From the NCBI GenBank assembly GCA_945897695.1, contig CAMDGW010000065.1, positions 1 through 11,015 on the forward strand: a stretch of 11,015 nt of DNA. The letters are read 5' to 3'. This document shows positions 1-7,031 of the stretch, piece by piece; within the stretch, counting starts at the first letter, position 1, and every line of letters starts with the position of its first letter. Source of the stretch: Pseudobacteriovorax antillogorgiicola (GTDB lineage: Bacteria > Bdellovibrionota_B > Oligoflexia > Oligoflexales > RGVZ01). The notes under the pieces were generated by a model. The model was not told the DNA's origin, ran no database searches, and saw only the letters and a program-made list of their open reading frames with translations. The position numbers were made by a program, and so were the translations under genes.

Positions 1-1
1 T

Positions 2-262
2 GGACCAATTTGGCACTTCTTTTCCCGTCACCAAAAAACCTCCGAAAAGCGTGAAAAACTTGGATGGCTCATTGCGACCGATCAAACGTTCCAGGAAAGA
101 CGCCGCATGCAGCTTCCTGTCAGCGGAAAAGATGTCATGGATATCTTACCAGAACTTAAAGGCCGTGAGATTGGTGACATCATCACCAAGACACGCAAGT
201 CTTTCCTGAATGGGGAGTGGCAAGCAAGACAAGAAGGACTAAAGTTTCTGCGAAAATTATAA
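2..262 (+). CDS. cca: tRNA nucleotidyltransferase (CCA-adding)/poly(A) polymerase family protein, C-terminal fragment
   Basis: Frame 2 is open from the left edge to a TAA at 260-262 and encodes the last 86 residues of a protein whose start lies outside the window. The tail reads LPVSGKDVMDIL-PELKGREIG followed by an II-x-K-x-R-K-x-FLNGEW segment. This matches the C-terminal helical domain of class II CCA-adding enzymes, where a 'sGkDlm..l.gl.G..iG.il......l.g' pattern is typical. The family adds the CCA end to tRNAs, or poly(A) tails in the PcnB branch; the catalytic head domain that would separate these is not in the window. The stop codon is one base from the stop of the convergent exported-protein gene, so the two transcripts must overlap or end within each other. 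The family call is fairly firm; the exact member (Cca or PcnB-like) is inferred. Confidence 0.7.
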   Translation, partial: GPIWHFFSRHQKTSEKREKLGWLIATDQTFQERRRMQLPVSGKDVMDILPELKGREIGDIITKTRKSFLNGEWQARQEGLKFLRKL

Positions 263-263
263 A

Positions 264-1127
264 TCAAAAAACAAAACTGGCTGACATACCACCGCCAATG
301 GCAGATGCGGACTTAAATCTCAAGTTGTCTTCAAGAATTGAACTGATGTCTGCATCACTATCAGTCTCAGCCGCATAGTAAAGCGGAAAATGCCACTCAG
401 GCCCTGCGCCAAAAGAAACTTTTTTCATGGTTAACAGGTGAAACTGCATTCGAGCTCGCGACGACAATGCAATAAGCCTTGTGCGACCTTCAGACTCTTT
501 GTCGTCACCGTTACGAGACATTTTCACAGTTATGGAACCTGTATCATAAACTAATGAAAAATCTGCAGACCACGGCACTTCGCGATAACGCTCTCCAAAA
601 ACCCAGCCCAGAATAAACGCACTGTCACTAAAACTAAATTGTTTAACGGTCCATGTTTCTTCATTACGCTTCACAGATCGTCCAGTAATTCCACGATGCC
701 ATAAATCAGGCCGTGCAAGACCACCAAGCAGGATACCCCCGCGAGCAAGCGAAAACTCGATTTCAGCGCCAAAAAATGGGGCCGCATGATAGTAACTTGC
801 AGGATTAGGATTCCCCTTTACCTCTGGGAATCTTGTATTGTAACGAATGGGGCCACCGCCTTGATCCCCGGCAATAACTGCAAATCTAGCGATCTGCCGG
901 TTGTGTGGGTAACGCCATTCAAGAGCGCTTTGCGGCATTTCCGCAGGCGGAATCAATTCAGGATTGTGAACTGGAAGCTGTGGATCTGTTGCTGGCGCTG
1001 GCGGAATTTGGCCAATTTCACTTCGAAGCTTACTGCCACCAGCTGCGAGGCAAGCGATATCAAAACAAAAAATTACCGCAGCAAAAGTTGCCGTAGTATT
1101 TTTGAAAATAAAACCAAACTTAGCCAT
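264..1127 (-). CDS. exported hypothetical protein, possible outer-membrane beta-barrel
   Basis: This is a 287-aa protein of unknown function. The N-terminus has a signal peptide: a short basic start (MAKFGFIFK), a hydrophobic stretch at about residues 11-28, and small residues around CLAAGG for cleavage. A proline-rich linker follows (about 40-65). The rest alternates polar and hydrophobic residues with many aromatics and glycines, for example FFGAEIEFSLARGGILLGGLA at about 118-138, and the protein ends in FVF. A terminal F after alternating strands is the usual C-terminal signature of outer-membrane barrels, so an outer-membrane location is inferred. The ATG at 1125-1127 has GGCGGA at 1134-1139 (minus sense), six bases upstream. 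It lies 25 bp downstream of arfB on the same strand and may be cotranscribed with it. No enzymatic motif was recognised. Confidence 0.75.
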   Translation of the reverse strand: MAKFGFIFKNTTATFAAVIFCFDIACLAAGGSKLRSEIGQIPPAPATDPQLPVHNPELIPPAEMPQSALEWRYPHNRQIARFAVIAGDQGGGPIRYNTRFPEVKGNPNPASYYHAAPFFGAEIEFSLARGGILLGGLARPDLWHRGITGRSVKRNEETWTVKQFSFSDSAFILGWVFGERYREVPWSADFSLVYDTGSITVKMSRNGDDKESEGRTRLIALSSRARMQFHLLTMKKVSFGAGPEWHFPLYYAAETDSDADISSILEDNLRFKSASAIGGGMSASFVF

Positions 1128-1152
1128 TCATTATCCGCCATCATTGGCATCG

Positions 1153-1557
1153 TTAGTCAAACTGGACCTTCTTGCGCCCCTTTTTCATATCCGATCTTTG
1201 TCTTTTTACCTCGACGCGCTTGCGCTGGGAGGAACGACTTGGTTTGGTTGCGACTCGTTTTTTGGGTGGCAGCCAAACTCGCCGCAGCATGTCCTGCAAC
1301 TTTTCGATACAAAGCCTTTCATTGGTCAACCGATCCCGGCTTTCATCTGAATGAATGACGACAACCCCATCTACCGTCAATCGGCTAGCGAAGTTTTCTT
1401 TAAATCGCTCCTTCACATCGTCAGGGACCCAGCGTGCATCGACGAGACTCCACTTTAGGATGGCTTTACTTGAGGTCTTATTGACGTTTTGGCCGCCTGG
1501 ACCGCTGCTTCGCGCGTAGGTGAATTCAAGTTCGGCAATAGGAATGAGGAGCGCCAC
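1153..1557 (-). CDS. arfB: alternative ribosome-rescue factor / peptidyl-tRNA hydrolase ArfB
   Basis: This 134-aa protein matches the ArfB (YaeJ) family. ArfB enters ribosomes stalled without a stop codon and hydrolyses peptidyl-tRNA. The release-factor GGQ motif is at residues 21-23 inside SSGPGGQNVNKTSSKA. The family's conserved R-DRLTNE--C--KL--ML segment is at about 74-91. The C-terminal tail (about 98-131) is packed with Lys and Arg, as expected for the part that lies in the empty mRNA channel. Length is close to the usual 135-140 residues, and there are no release-factor recognition domains, which excludes RF1/RF2. The start is GTG at 1555-1557, with AAAGGA about eight bases upstream in minus sense. 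It probably shares a transcript with the exported protein downstream; no clear promoter was found in the 115 bp before it. Confidence 0.95.
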   Translation of the reverse strand: MALLIPIAELEFTYARSSGPGGQNVNKTSSKAILKWSLVDARWVPDDVKERFKENFASRLTVDGVVVIHSDESRDRLTNERLCIEKLQDMLRRVWLPPKKRVATKPSRSSQRKRVEVKRQRSDMKKGRKKVQFD

Positions 1558-1672
1558 GGTTAATTCCTTTCAGACCAGGACGCTATCATCGTATCACGAA
1601 ATTAATTTTCAATTAAGAATAGGGTATTTAGCGTGAAATTTTAAATTGTAAGATCAGATATTGGAACTTGAT
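1558..1672. other. AT-rich intergenic gap upstream of arfB
   Basis: This 115-bp gap lies between the start of arfB and the stop of the 80-aa gene, both on the minus strand. It holds the arfB ribosome-binding site (minus-sense AAAGGA near 1565-1570) and a small AT-rich inverted repeat, TTAATT-TTC-AATTAA at 1602-1616. A TTGAAA hexamer (minus sense, 1607-1612) could be a -35, but no good -10 sits at the right distance, so I do not call a promoter. The minus-sense TACGAT near 1590-1595 is the nearest -10 lookalike and has only a poor -35 partner. Confidence 0.5.
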
Positions 1673-1915
1673 TCAAGCAGCTGCAAGACCAAGATCCAAA
1701 GCCATCTCAAGCACAAATGACGCATCAATCTCAGTATTGTCGCCCTTTTCCTCGGCGATTGCATCCAGGACATGCCCAACGAGCAGGAATTCGTCCTCCT
1801 TGTTAGGAAGGCCTGGGATCATGAACGGCCCAAGAACAGCGCTTAATGAAGCGGCGTCGTTTTCCCTGCCCCTTAATGCGGCAAAGTAGTCTTTGAAACT
1901 CATGACGGGATTCAT
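1673..1915 (-). CDS. small hypothetical protein (80 aa)
   Basis: I do not recognise this family. The frame is open upstream to a TTG at 1964-1966, but that codon has no ribosome-binding site. The ATG at 1913-1915 has GAGG (minus sense, 1924-1927) eight bases upstream, so I prefer it; this gives 80 residues. The product is acidic and predicted mostly helical, with FKDYFAALRGREND near the start, a loop rich in Pro and Gly (GPFMIPGLPNKEDEF), and a final leucine/alanine-rich helix ending LGLAAA. There is no signal peptide or membrane span, so it is probably cytoplasmic. It is divergent from rarA and stands alone on its strand, 115 bp upstream of arfB. It could be cotranscribed with arfB, but the gap makes that uncertain. 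Confidence 0.6.
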   Translation of the reverse strand: MNPVMSFKDYFAALRGRENDAASLSAVLGPFMIPGLPNKEDEFLLVGHVLDAIAEEKGDNTEIDASFVLEMALDLGLAAA

Positions 1916-2063
1916 TATAGTGGCCTCGCTCGTCGCGTTTGACTGGGAGGCTTTATTGCCAACCAAGATGTGTTGGAGTCGGCAACTTTTGCCGGAGCTT
2001 TAGTGCCCACTGTTTTTAATAGAATCATAACCGTTAGTATTTGTTACTATTTCAGGCGGATTG
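1916..2063. promoter_or_regulatory. divergent intergenic region between the 80-aa gene and rarA
   Basis: This 148-bp gap must contain the starts of two opposite transcripts. On the + side, AGGCGGA at 2054-2060 is the rarA ribosome-binding site. AT-rich hexamers TAGAAT (2020-2025), TAGTAT (2035-2040) and TACTAT (2045-2050) could serve as -10 elements, but none has a good -35 at 16-18 bp, so I cannot pick one. The segment 1956-1994 also contains three alternately complementary blocks (TTGCC, GGCAA, TTGCC). Confidence 0.45.
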
Positions 2064-3368
2064 ATGGGAAATCCTTCAAAAAATTCAGATGAGCGCCCCC
2101 TTCCCGAGAGGCTCAGACCAACAGGTTTGGACGGCCTTTTAGGACAAGATCACATCTGGAAACCAGGATCACCACTCAGGCGCCTCGTTGAATCCGATAG
2201 CGCCCACGCACTTTTATTTTGGGGCCCGCCCGGCACGGGAAAGACAACTTTAGCGCACTTGATCGGAAAACACAGTGTGCGCAAACTCGTCACCATCTCT
2301 GCGGTCCACGCATCAGTAAAAGACCTGCGTGCGATCATCGACGAATCTGCAGCATCAATCGCAGACGGTCAAAAAAGTCATATTCTTTTTGTCGATGAAA
2401 TCCATCGACTCTCGAAAAACCAACAGGACGTGTTGCTTCCAGGTCTTGAGACAGGCCTGGTAAGATTTATTGGGGCCACGACGGAAAACCCATCTTTTAG
2501 CGTTAATAACGCTATTTTATCTCGCTGCTTAACGTTCAATTTAAAACCAATAGCCGAACTAGCCCTCGTCTCCATGATGCGCAGAGCTATTCAGTCAGAC
2601 GACAACTCACTTAAAAACATCCTCGTAGAAGACAAAGCTTTGATCATGATCGCTCAAGCAGCAAGAGGTGATGGACGTCAATGTCTTAATCTGCTTGCCG
2701 CTGCAGCTGCCTGCGCCAAAGAAAACGAAGATGGACGAAAAATGATTGCCAGGAGTGACCTAGAGGAGCTGGGAGCAGCACTCCCCTTGCGCTACGATCG
2801 TGATGGCGATCAGCACTACGATATCATTTCAGCTTTCATTAAATCCATCAGAGCCAGCCACCCAGACGCCTCCGTATACTATTTGGCCCGGATGATTGAA
2901 TCCGGGGAAGATCCTGAGTTTATTGCCAGAAGACTTTTAATCAGTGCTAGTGAGGATATCGGCAATGCAAACCCAACAGCTTTGCTGATTGCAGACTCCA
3001 CCTTTCGTGCTGTACAGGTTTTAGGACTGCCCGAGGCGCGTATTGCGCTTTCACAATGTACAACCTATCTTGCCGCGTCCCCTAAGAGCAACCGAGCCTA
3101 CAATGCAATTAATGACGCCTTGGATGAAGTGCGCAAATCCGGTCCCTTAGAAATTCCGATGCAACTCCGAAATGCACCCACCAACTTCATGCGAAAAGAA
3201 GGCTATGGTGCTGGCTACTCTTATGCCCACGACGACCTGGAAAACGCGCGCCGAATGTCTTACATGCCGAAAGAGCTAAAGGGCCGAAAGTATTATCAGC
3301 CTATTCCGGTTGGTGCCGAACGCCAACTTATTGAGACTTTAAAACATTTACGACCAATGGAGGATTGA
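2064..3368 (+). CDS. rarA: replication-associated recombination protein RarA (MgsA), AAA+ ATPase
   Basis: This 434-aa protein has the full RarA/MgsA/WRNIP1 plan, a clamp-loader-like AAA+ ATPase acting at stalled replication forks. N-terminal PLPERLRPTGLDGLLGQDH (13-30) is the family's opening box. Walker A is GPPGTGKT (54-61), Walker B ILFVDE (107-112), sensor 1 GATTENPSF (137-145), the arginine-finger region NNAILSRC (148-155), and sensor 2 GDGR (202-205). The C-terminal tetramerisation region carries SAFIKSIRASHPDASVYYLA and RRLLISASEDIGNANP, typical of the family. A TTG directly precedes the chosen ATG in frame; the ATG fits the ribosome-binding site AGGCGGA better. Length is normal and all ATPase residues are present. 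The gene ends four bases before purH, and its last codons hold the purH ribosome-binding site, so the two are cotranscribed. Confidence 0.96.
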   Translation: MGNPSKNSDERPLPERLRPTGLDGLLGQDHIWKPGSPLRRLVESDSAHALLFWGPPGTGKTTLAHLIGKHSVRKLVTISAVHASVKDLRAIIDESAASIADGQKSHILFVDEIHRLSKNQQDVLLPGLETGLVRFIGATTENPSFSVNNAILSRCLTFNLKPIAELALVSMMRRAIQSDDNSLKNILVEDKALIMIAQAARGDGRQCLNLLAAAAACAKENEDGRKMIARSDLEELGAALPLRYDRDGDQHYDIISAFIKSIRASHPDASVYYLARMIESGEDPEFIARRLLISASEDIGNANPTALLIADSTFRAVQVLGLPEARIALSQCTTYLAASPKSNRAYNAINDALDEVRKSGPLEIPMQLRNAPTNFMRKEGYGAGYSYAHDDLENARRMSYMPKELKGRKYYQPIPVGAERQLIETLKHLRPMED

Positions 3369-3372
3369 ATTC

Positions 3373-4962
3373 ATGACAATCGGCTCAGCACGTGTCGCGC
3401 TTGTATCAGTAACCAACAAAACGGGAGTGATCGAGTTCGCACGAGGCCTCGCTGGTCTGTCATTTAGAATCCTGTCCACCGGCGGCACAGCAAAAATCCT
3501 CAGAGATGCTGGACTCGATATCACCGATGTTTCGGAGGTCACCAGATCTCCTGAGATCCTAGGTGGGCGAGTAAAAACTCTGCACCCAGTCATTCACGGC
3601 GGAATTTTAGCCGACCGAGATAACATCGATCATCTCAAAGACATGCGCCGACTTGACATCACGGGGATCGATCTTGTCGTTGTAAACCTATACGATTTCG
3701 CTGGCGACGCCCGCGCAAAAAATCTCCCGCTCGCGAAAGCTATTGAGCACATTGATATTGGTGGACCGACAATGCTCCGGGCAGCAGCCAAAAATCATGT
3801 TCATTGCATGCCAGTAATCGACCCATCCGATTACAACGACGTCTTAAATTACTGGAAGTCCAGTCGTAATGATTTGGCGTTCCGTCAGCGTTTGGCAGCT
3901 AAGGTTTTTGCCACCACAGCAGCTTATGACCGCATGATTTCCGACTACTTTGCAGATTCATTGCAATCTGAAGACAGCCGCAGCGTATGGCCTAAGCAGT
4001 CGACAACTAAATTAGAACTTTTACAAACCTTGAGATATGGAGAAAACTCCCATCAGGCAGCGGCTCTTTACCGCAGTGCAGAGACGCCAGTCCATGGCCT
4101 TGCTTCAGCCAAGATTCTTCAAGGTAAAGAACTTTCATACAATAACTACGTGGATCTAGACGCTGCAGCTGCCATCGTCGCTGATTTAGCACCGTTACCC
4201 TCAGTGACTATCATTAAACACACTAATCCTTGCGGCACCGCAGCTAGCCCAACACTTTCGGCGTTACACCTTTTTGAAAGAGCACTCAGTTGTGACCCAA
4301 AATGTGCGTTTGGTGGAATCGTTGCTTCTAACATTACCGTCGATGAATCTGCCGCCAAAGCTATGGCTGAAATCTTCTTAGAATGCATCATTGCCCCAGA
4401 TTATACGGCTGGAGCATTACAAGTATTTGCCAATAAGAAGAATCTGCGCGTTGTCAAATCAGATGCAGTACTTGAGTCGGGACGCGCTCATAGGTCCGCT
4501 CATCTGTGGAAGTCCATTAACGGCGCCCTTCTCACTCAAGAGGCTGACGCGGTGATTCCGCATCCTGAAACCTGGAACTGCGTGACTAAAATGAAACCGG
4601 ATGCCACCATGCTTGCTGATCTTGCGTTTGCAATGACCGTTTGTAAGCACGTTAAGTCGAATGCCATTGTACTTTCTTCAGGCCTTCGCACCATCGGCGT
4701 GGGCGCAGGCCAGATGAGCCGAGTCGACAGCGCGCGGTTTGCCATAGACAAGGCTCGAGAGATGGCCCACGAGGTTCCTGGCTCCGTGATGGCCTCCGAC
4801 GCCTTTTTTCCGTTTCGTGATACGGTTGATTTCGCCGCAAAATCCGGTGTTAAAGCCATTGTCCAACCGGGAGGAAGTTTGCGCGACCAAGAATCGGTCG
4901 ATGCTGCCAATGAACATGGCCTTGTCATGATGACCACTGGTGTTCGACACTTCCGACACTAG
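3373..4962 (+). CDS. purH: bifunctional AICAR formyltransferase / IMP cyclohydrolase PurH
   Basis: This 529-aa enzyme catalyses the last two steps of purine synthesis: formylation of AICAR with 10-formyl-tetrahydrofolate, then closure to IMP. The N-terminal cyclohydrolase domain (about 1-200) shows ALVSVTNKTG (9-18), LSTGGTA (34-40), GGRVKTLHP (64-72) and RAAAKNH (136-142). The transformylase domain (about 215-529) shows LRYGENSHQ (220-228), KELSYNN (252-258), the catalytic KHTNPCG with K282 and H283, FGGIVASN (313-320), and the closing SDAFFPFRD, IVQPGGSLRDQ and GVRHFRH. Length is standard. The box usually read as LRYGENPHQ has Ser for Pro here. The ATG at 3373 has GGAGG at 3359-3363, inside the last codons of rarA. 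The stop is 14 bp from the stop of the next, convergent gene. No PurR-like or purine-riboswitch element was seen before the pair. Confidence 0.97.
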   Translation: MTIGSARVALVSVTNKTGVIEFARGLAGLSFRILSTGGTAKILRDAGLDITDVSEVTRSPEILGGRVKTLHPVIHGGILADRDNIDHLKDMRRLDITGIDLVVVNLYDFAGDARAKNLPLAKAIEHIDIGGPTMLRAAAKNHVHCMPVIDPSDYNDVLNYWKSSRNDLAFRQRLAAKVFATTAAYDRMISDYFADSLQSEDSRSVWPKQSTTKLELLQTLRYGENSHQAAALYRSAETPVHGLASAKILQGKELSYNNYVDLDAAAAIVADLAPLPSVTIIKHTNPCGTAASPTLSALHLFERALSCDPKCAFGGIVASNITVDESAAKAMAEIFLECIIAPDYTAGALQVFANKKNLRVVKSDAVLESGRAHRSAHLWKSINGALLTQEADAVIPHPETWNCVTKMKPDATMLADLAFAMTVCKHVKSNAIVLSSGLRTIGVGAGQMSRVDSARFAIDKAREMAHEVPGSVMASDAFFPFRDTVDFAAKSGVKAIVQPGGSLRDQESVDAANEHGLVMMTTGVRHFRH

Positions 4963-4976
4963 ATCCTGAACTTTCG

Positions 4977-5552
4977 CTACTTAATTAGAGCTAGAGATGC
5001 CTTCACTAAAAAAAGTCCGTCACCAGGCGATCTATAAATTGTTTCTAATTGCCGAGACGGAGTTTTACTAACAGCCAAACGAACACCGTCGGTCAGCACA
5101 GCATCTGACGGTCCAGGGCGAGCCGAGGCCACCGATCGATCTTCTTCCGTCAATTCAATTTCAAAAAGTCGTAATAGGTCTCCACGTTCAGCAAAAACTG
5201 TTGCTTCACGGCCACCTTCAGACTGGATAAAACTTATAGGTATTTCGATCGTGGCAATTCTTAGCCCCCACTGTTGGGGCGAAGACTGGAACAACACGCC
5301 ATCAGCGGCATACGTCTCAGCCATCGTGCTCATTTTGGCACCTTTACCTAAAGACCCTATCACCTGCCAGCTGACTTTAAGCTTCACCGCTGCCGCGGAT
5401 TTAGGTCCCTGCTTCGCCGGTTTTGATCTTTTTTTAGGCAGCGGCTCATTTATCTGCCCGTCTAAACCAGCAGATATTTCAGGCGCAGGAAAAAGGACCG
5501 AAGTAATCGAGACATTCAAGAAAAAAATTAGGCATTTAGGTAAGAAATTCAC
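4977..5552 (-). CDS. exported hypothetical protein (191 aa)
   Basis: The family is not recognised. The N-terminus, MNFLPKCLIFFLNVSITSVLFPAPEISAG, has one Lys and a long hydrophobic core, consistent with a signal peptide cleaved near residues 26-30. A basic, proline-containing linker (PKKRSKPAKQGPKSAAA, about 39-55) follows. The remaining ~135 residues look like a small beta-rich domain (VKLKVSWQVIG, LRIATIEIPISFI, VRLAVSK). There is no cysteine in the mature part, so no disulphides. The start is GTG at 5550-5552 with AGGAG (minus sense, 5558-5562) five bases upstream, which settles the start. It faces away from the 463-aa secreted protein across an 87-bp gap and is convergent with purH. Periplasmic or secreted location is inferred from the signal peptide only. 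Confidence 0.75.
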   Translation of the reverse strand: MNFLPKCLIFFLNVSITSVLFPAPEISAGLDGQINEPLPKKRSKPAKQGPKSAAAVKLKVSWQVIGSLGKGAKMSTMAETYAADGVLFQSSPQQWGLRIATIEIPISFIQSEGGREATVFAERGDLLRLFEIELTEEDRSVASARPGPSDAVLTDGVRLAVSKTPSRQLETIYRSPGDGLFLVKASLALIK

Positions 5553-5639
5553 TTTAACTCCTGAAACCCGATGAGCTATAGTATTCCATAGAAATGACCT
5601 GCCTTCTACTTTTGAAACCGCCTTTCGGAGTTATCCCGC
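5553..5639. promoter_or_regulatory. divergent intergenic region between two exported-protein genes
   Basis: The 87 bp hold a ribosome-binding site at each end: AGGAG in minus sense at 5558-5562 and CGGAG in plus sense at 5626-5630, nine bases before the GTG at 5640. The middle (TATAGTATTCCATAG, about 5577-5591) is AT-rich and reads as a possible -10 in both directions. No good -35 was found for either, so promoter positions are unassigned. Confidence 0.45.
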
Positions 5640-7031
5640 GTGGTTCACTCAAGGACATTGCTGACACTGCTCACCATTGGCACTTGGTTGCTATTGTTTT
5701 CCTCCGCATCAGCCAGCGCGCAGATCCTTCATACAGCTCCGATTGTTATCACGGGCAAACAGGTCAGCCACATGACCAGGTTTCCGATAGCGTCCTACCG
5801 TTTGTTTCGTTCAAACCCCGAAGGCAAAGCCGAAATCATTCCGTTTCAAATTGACGAAATCAATGACGACTCGGATTACGTTCTGGATCAGGGTTCGCGC
5901 ATCACAGCAGAAACAGGCAACGGGGTCTTTGACGCCCAAGACGAGCTATCGCTTATGGGTGACGACGTGGGGCCAGTGGTTGAACCCACCTCGTGGCCCG
6001 GTCCTAAACCACAAATTGTGTTTGAACTTCGGATTCGTCATCCGTCTGGTAACCCAATGGGTCCCCAAATGGGCGCAGTCTACGTGGGCGTTTATTTTGG
6101 TGCATCTCCTGCCCTCAGCACGAAGAAATATGTCGTGTTTAATAGGGCTGAAGCATTAGTTCACACGTCACGCTATCGATACCAGTTTGATCAAAAAAAC
6201 TGGCTTGTCGCACGTAAGGTCGAGGTGTCACGCGGTGTAGGCAATCCACCTATTTATGACCCGGTGCTCGACTCGACGACCTTTTACTTGAAGGGTGACT
6301 TGAAATATTTCATTACGGTGGAAGCCAATCACCGCAGTATTGAAAGTGATCTTGAAGCGTGGAAAACGGGACCAATACGGTCTATTGTGAGAGTCTCCTT
6401 TCACTACAATTTAATGAAACTTAAACTTGAGCTCGGCATGTACACGGAGATCAGCTTCTTCTCCAATGCTGTGAACTTACCTGCCATACTTTACAATCCG
6501 ATTGATGGACGTAAATCGCTAAATAGTGGCAGTGGTTTCTACTATGGCCTCGCCTTGCGGGAAAATCCTAAAGAATACAATATCGAGACCAATATGGGCG
6601 CCTTCTCCCCCTCAGGATCCACCGCCAGTGGCAAACTTCTGGAAGGCGGCAAGGACTTGCTGGGTAAACTCATGGGAAAGCAGCAGCAAGCCGGGGATAG
6701 TAAGGGTCTATACTGGGTCTCCATGCAGGGCAAAGAGCGAAGTATTTTCTTTGAAATCACGCCCTCACCAGAGCTACAGAAAACAGGCATGGCACCCGAG
6801 CTTTACCGTGAAGAAATAAGCGGTGACGAGCTAAAATCTCGCAATAACGATAAGGTAGCGCAAATGGGATCAAGCCCCGTAAACCTCGGAATCTGGTTTG
6901 ACGCGACAAAGATTGGTGACGGAGAACAGATTATGGGCTTTAGATTATTTTTTGAAAATGTCATGGCACCAGAACGATTGGCTGTTTTTAAGACTCTGTC
7001 TCAATGGAAGTATGAGGTACGGCGAATATGA
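5640..7031 (+). CDS. secreted/periplasmic hypothetical protein (463 aa)
   Basis: A clear Sec signal peptide opens the protein: basic start MVHSR, hydrophobic LLTLLTIGTWLLLF, and cleavage after SSASASA at about residue 27. The mature part begins with APIVITGKQVSH. It then has IIPFQIDEINDDSDYVLD (66-83) and GVFDAQDELSLMGDDVG (95-111). I recall PFQIDE...FDA-DEL-FM--D as a pattern in secreted proteins of unknown function from deltaproteobacteria, but I cannot name a domain. A Gly/Lys/Leu-rich insert (about 324-352, GKLLEGGKDLLGKLMGKQQQ) interrupts an otherwise beta-rich chain. No catalytic motif was identified. The GTG start at 5640 is supported by CGGAG nine bases upstream and by the signal peptide beginning there. 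The stop overlaps the next gene's ATG (ATGA at 7028-7031), which implies translational coupling. Confidence 0.8.
   Translation: MVHSRTLLTLLTIGTWLLLFSSASASAQILHTAPIVITGKQVSHMTRFPIASYRLFRSNPEGKAEIIPFQIDEINDDSDYVLDQGSRITAETGNGVFDAQDELSLMGDDVGPVVEPTSWPGPKPQIVFELRIRHPSGNPMGPQMGAVYVGVYFGASPALSTKKYVVFNRAEALVHTSRYRYQFDQKNWLVARKVEVSRGVGNPPIYDPVLDSTTFYLKGDLKYFITVEANHRSIESDLEAWKTGPIRSIVRVSFHYNLMKLKLELGMYTEISFFSNAVNLPAILYNPIDGRKSLNSGSGFYYGLALRENPKEYNIETNMGAFSPSGSTASGKLLEGGKDLLGKLMGKQQQAGDSKGLYWVSMQGKERSIFFEITPSPELQKTGMAPELYREEISGDELKSRNNDKVAQMGSSPVNLGIWFDATKIGDGEQIMGFRLFFENVMAPERLAVFKTLSQWKYEVRRI

Noticed and set aside
1050..1127. Lipoprotein signal in the 287-aa protein (DIAC at residues 23-26)
   Set aside because: The residue at -3 is Asp, which does not fit a lipobox; ordinary signal-peptidase cleavage is more likely.
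786..1358. Plus-strand open frame of 190 codons
   Set aside because: It lies antisense to arfB and the exported-protein gene; its translation is Trp/Cys/Arg-rich with no domain, while the minus strand encodes an unmistakable GGQ protein.
4536..4937. Minus-strand open frame of 133 codons
   Set aside because: Entirely within the C-terminal half of purH, on the opposite strand, with no recognisable features.
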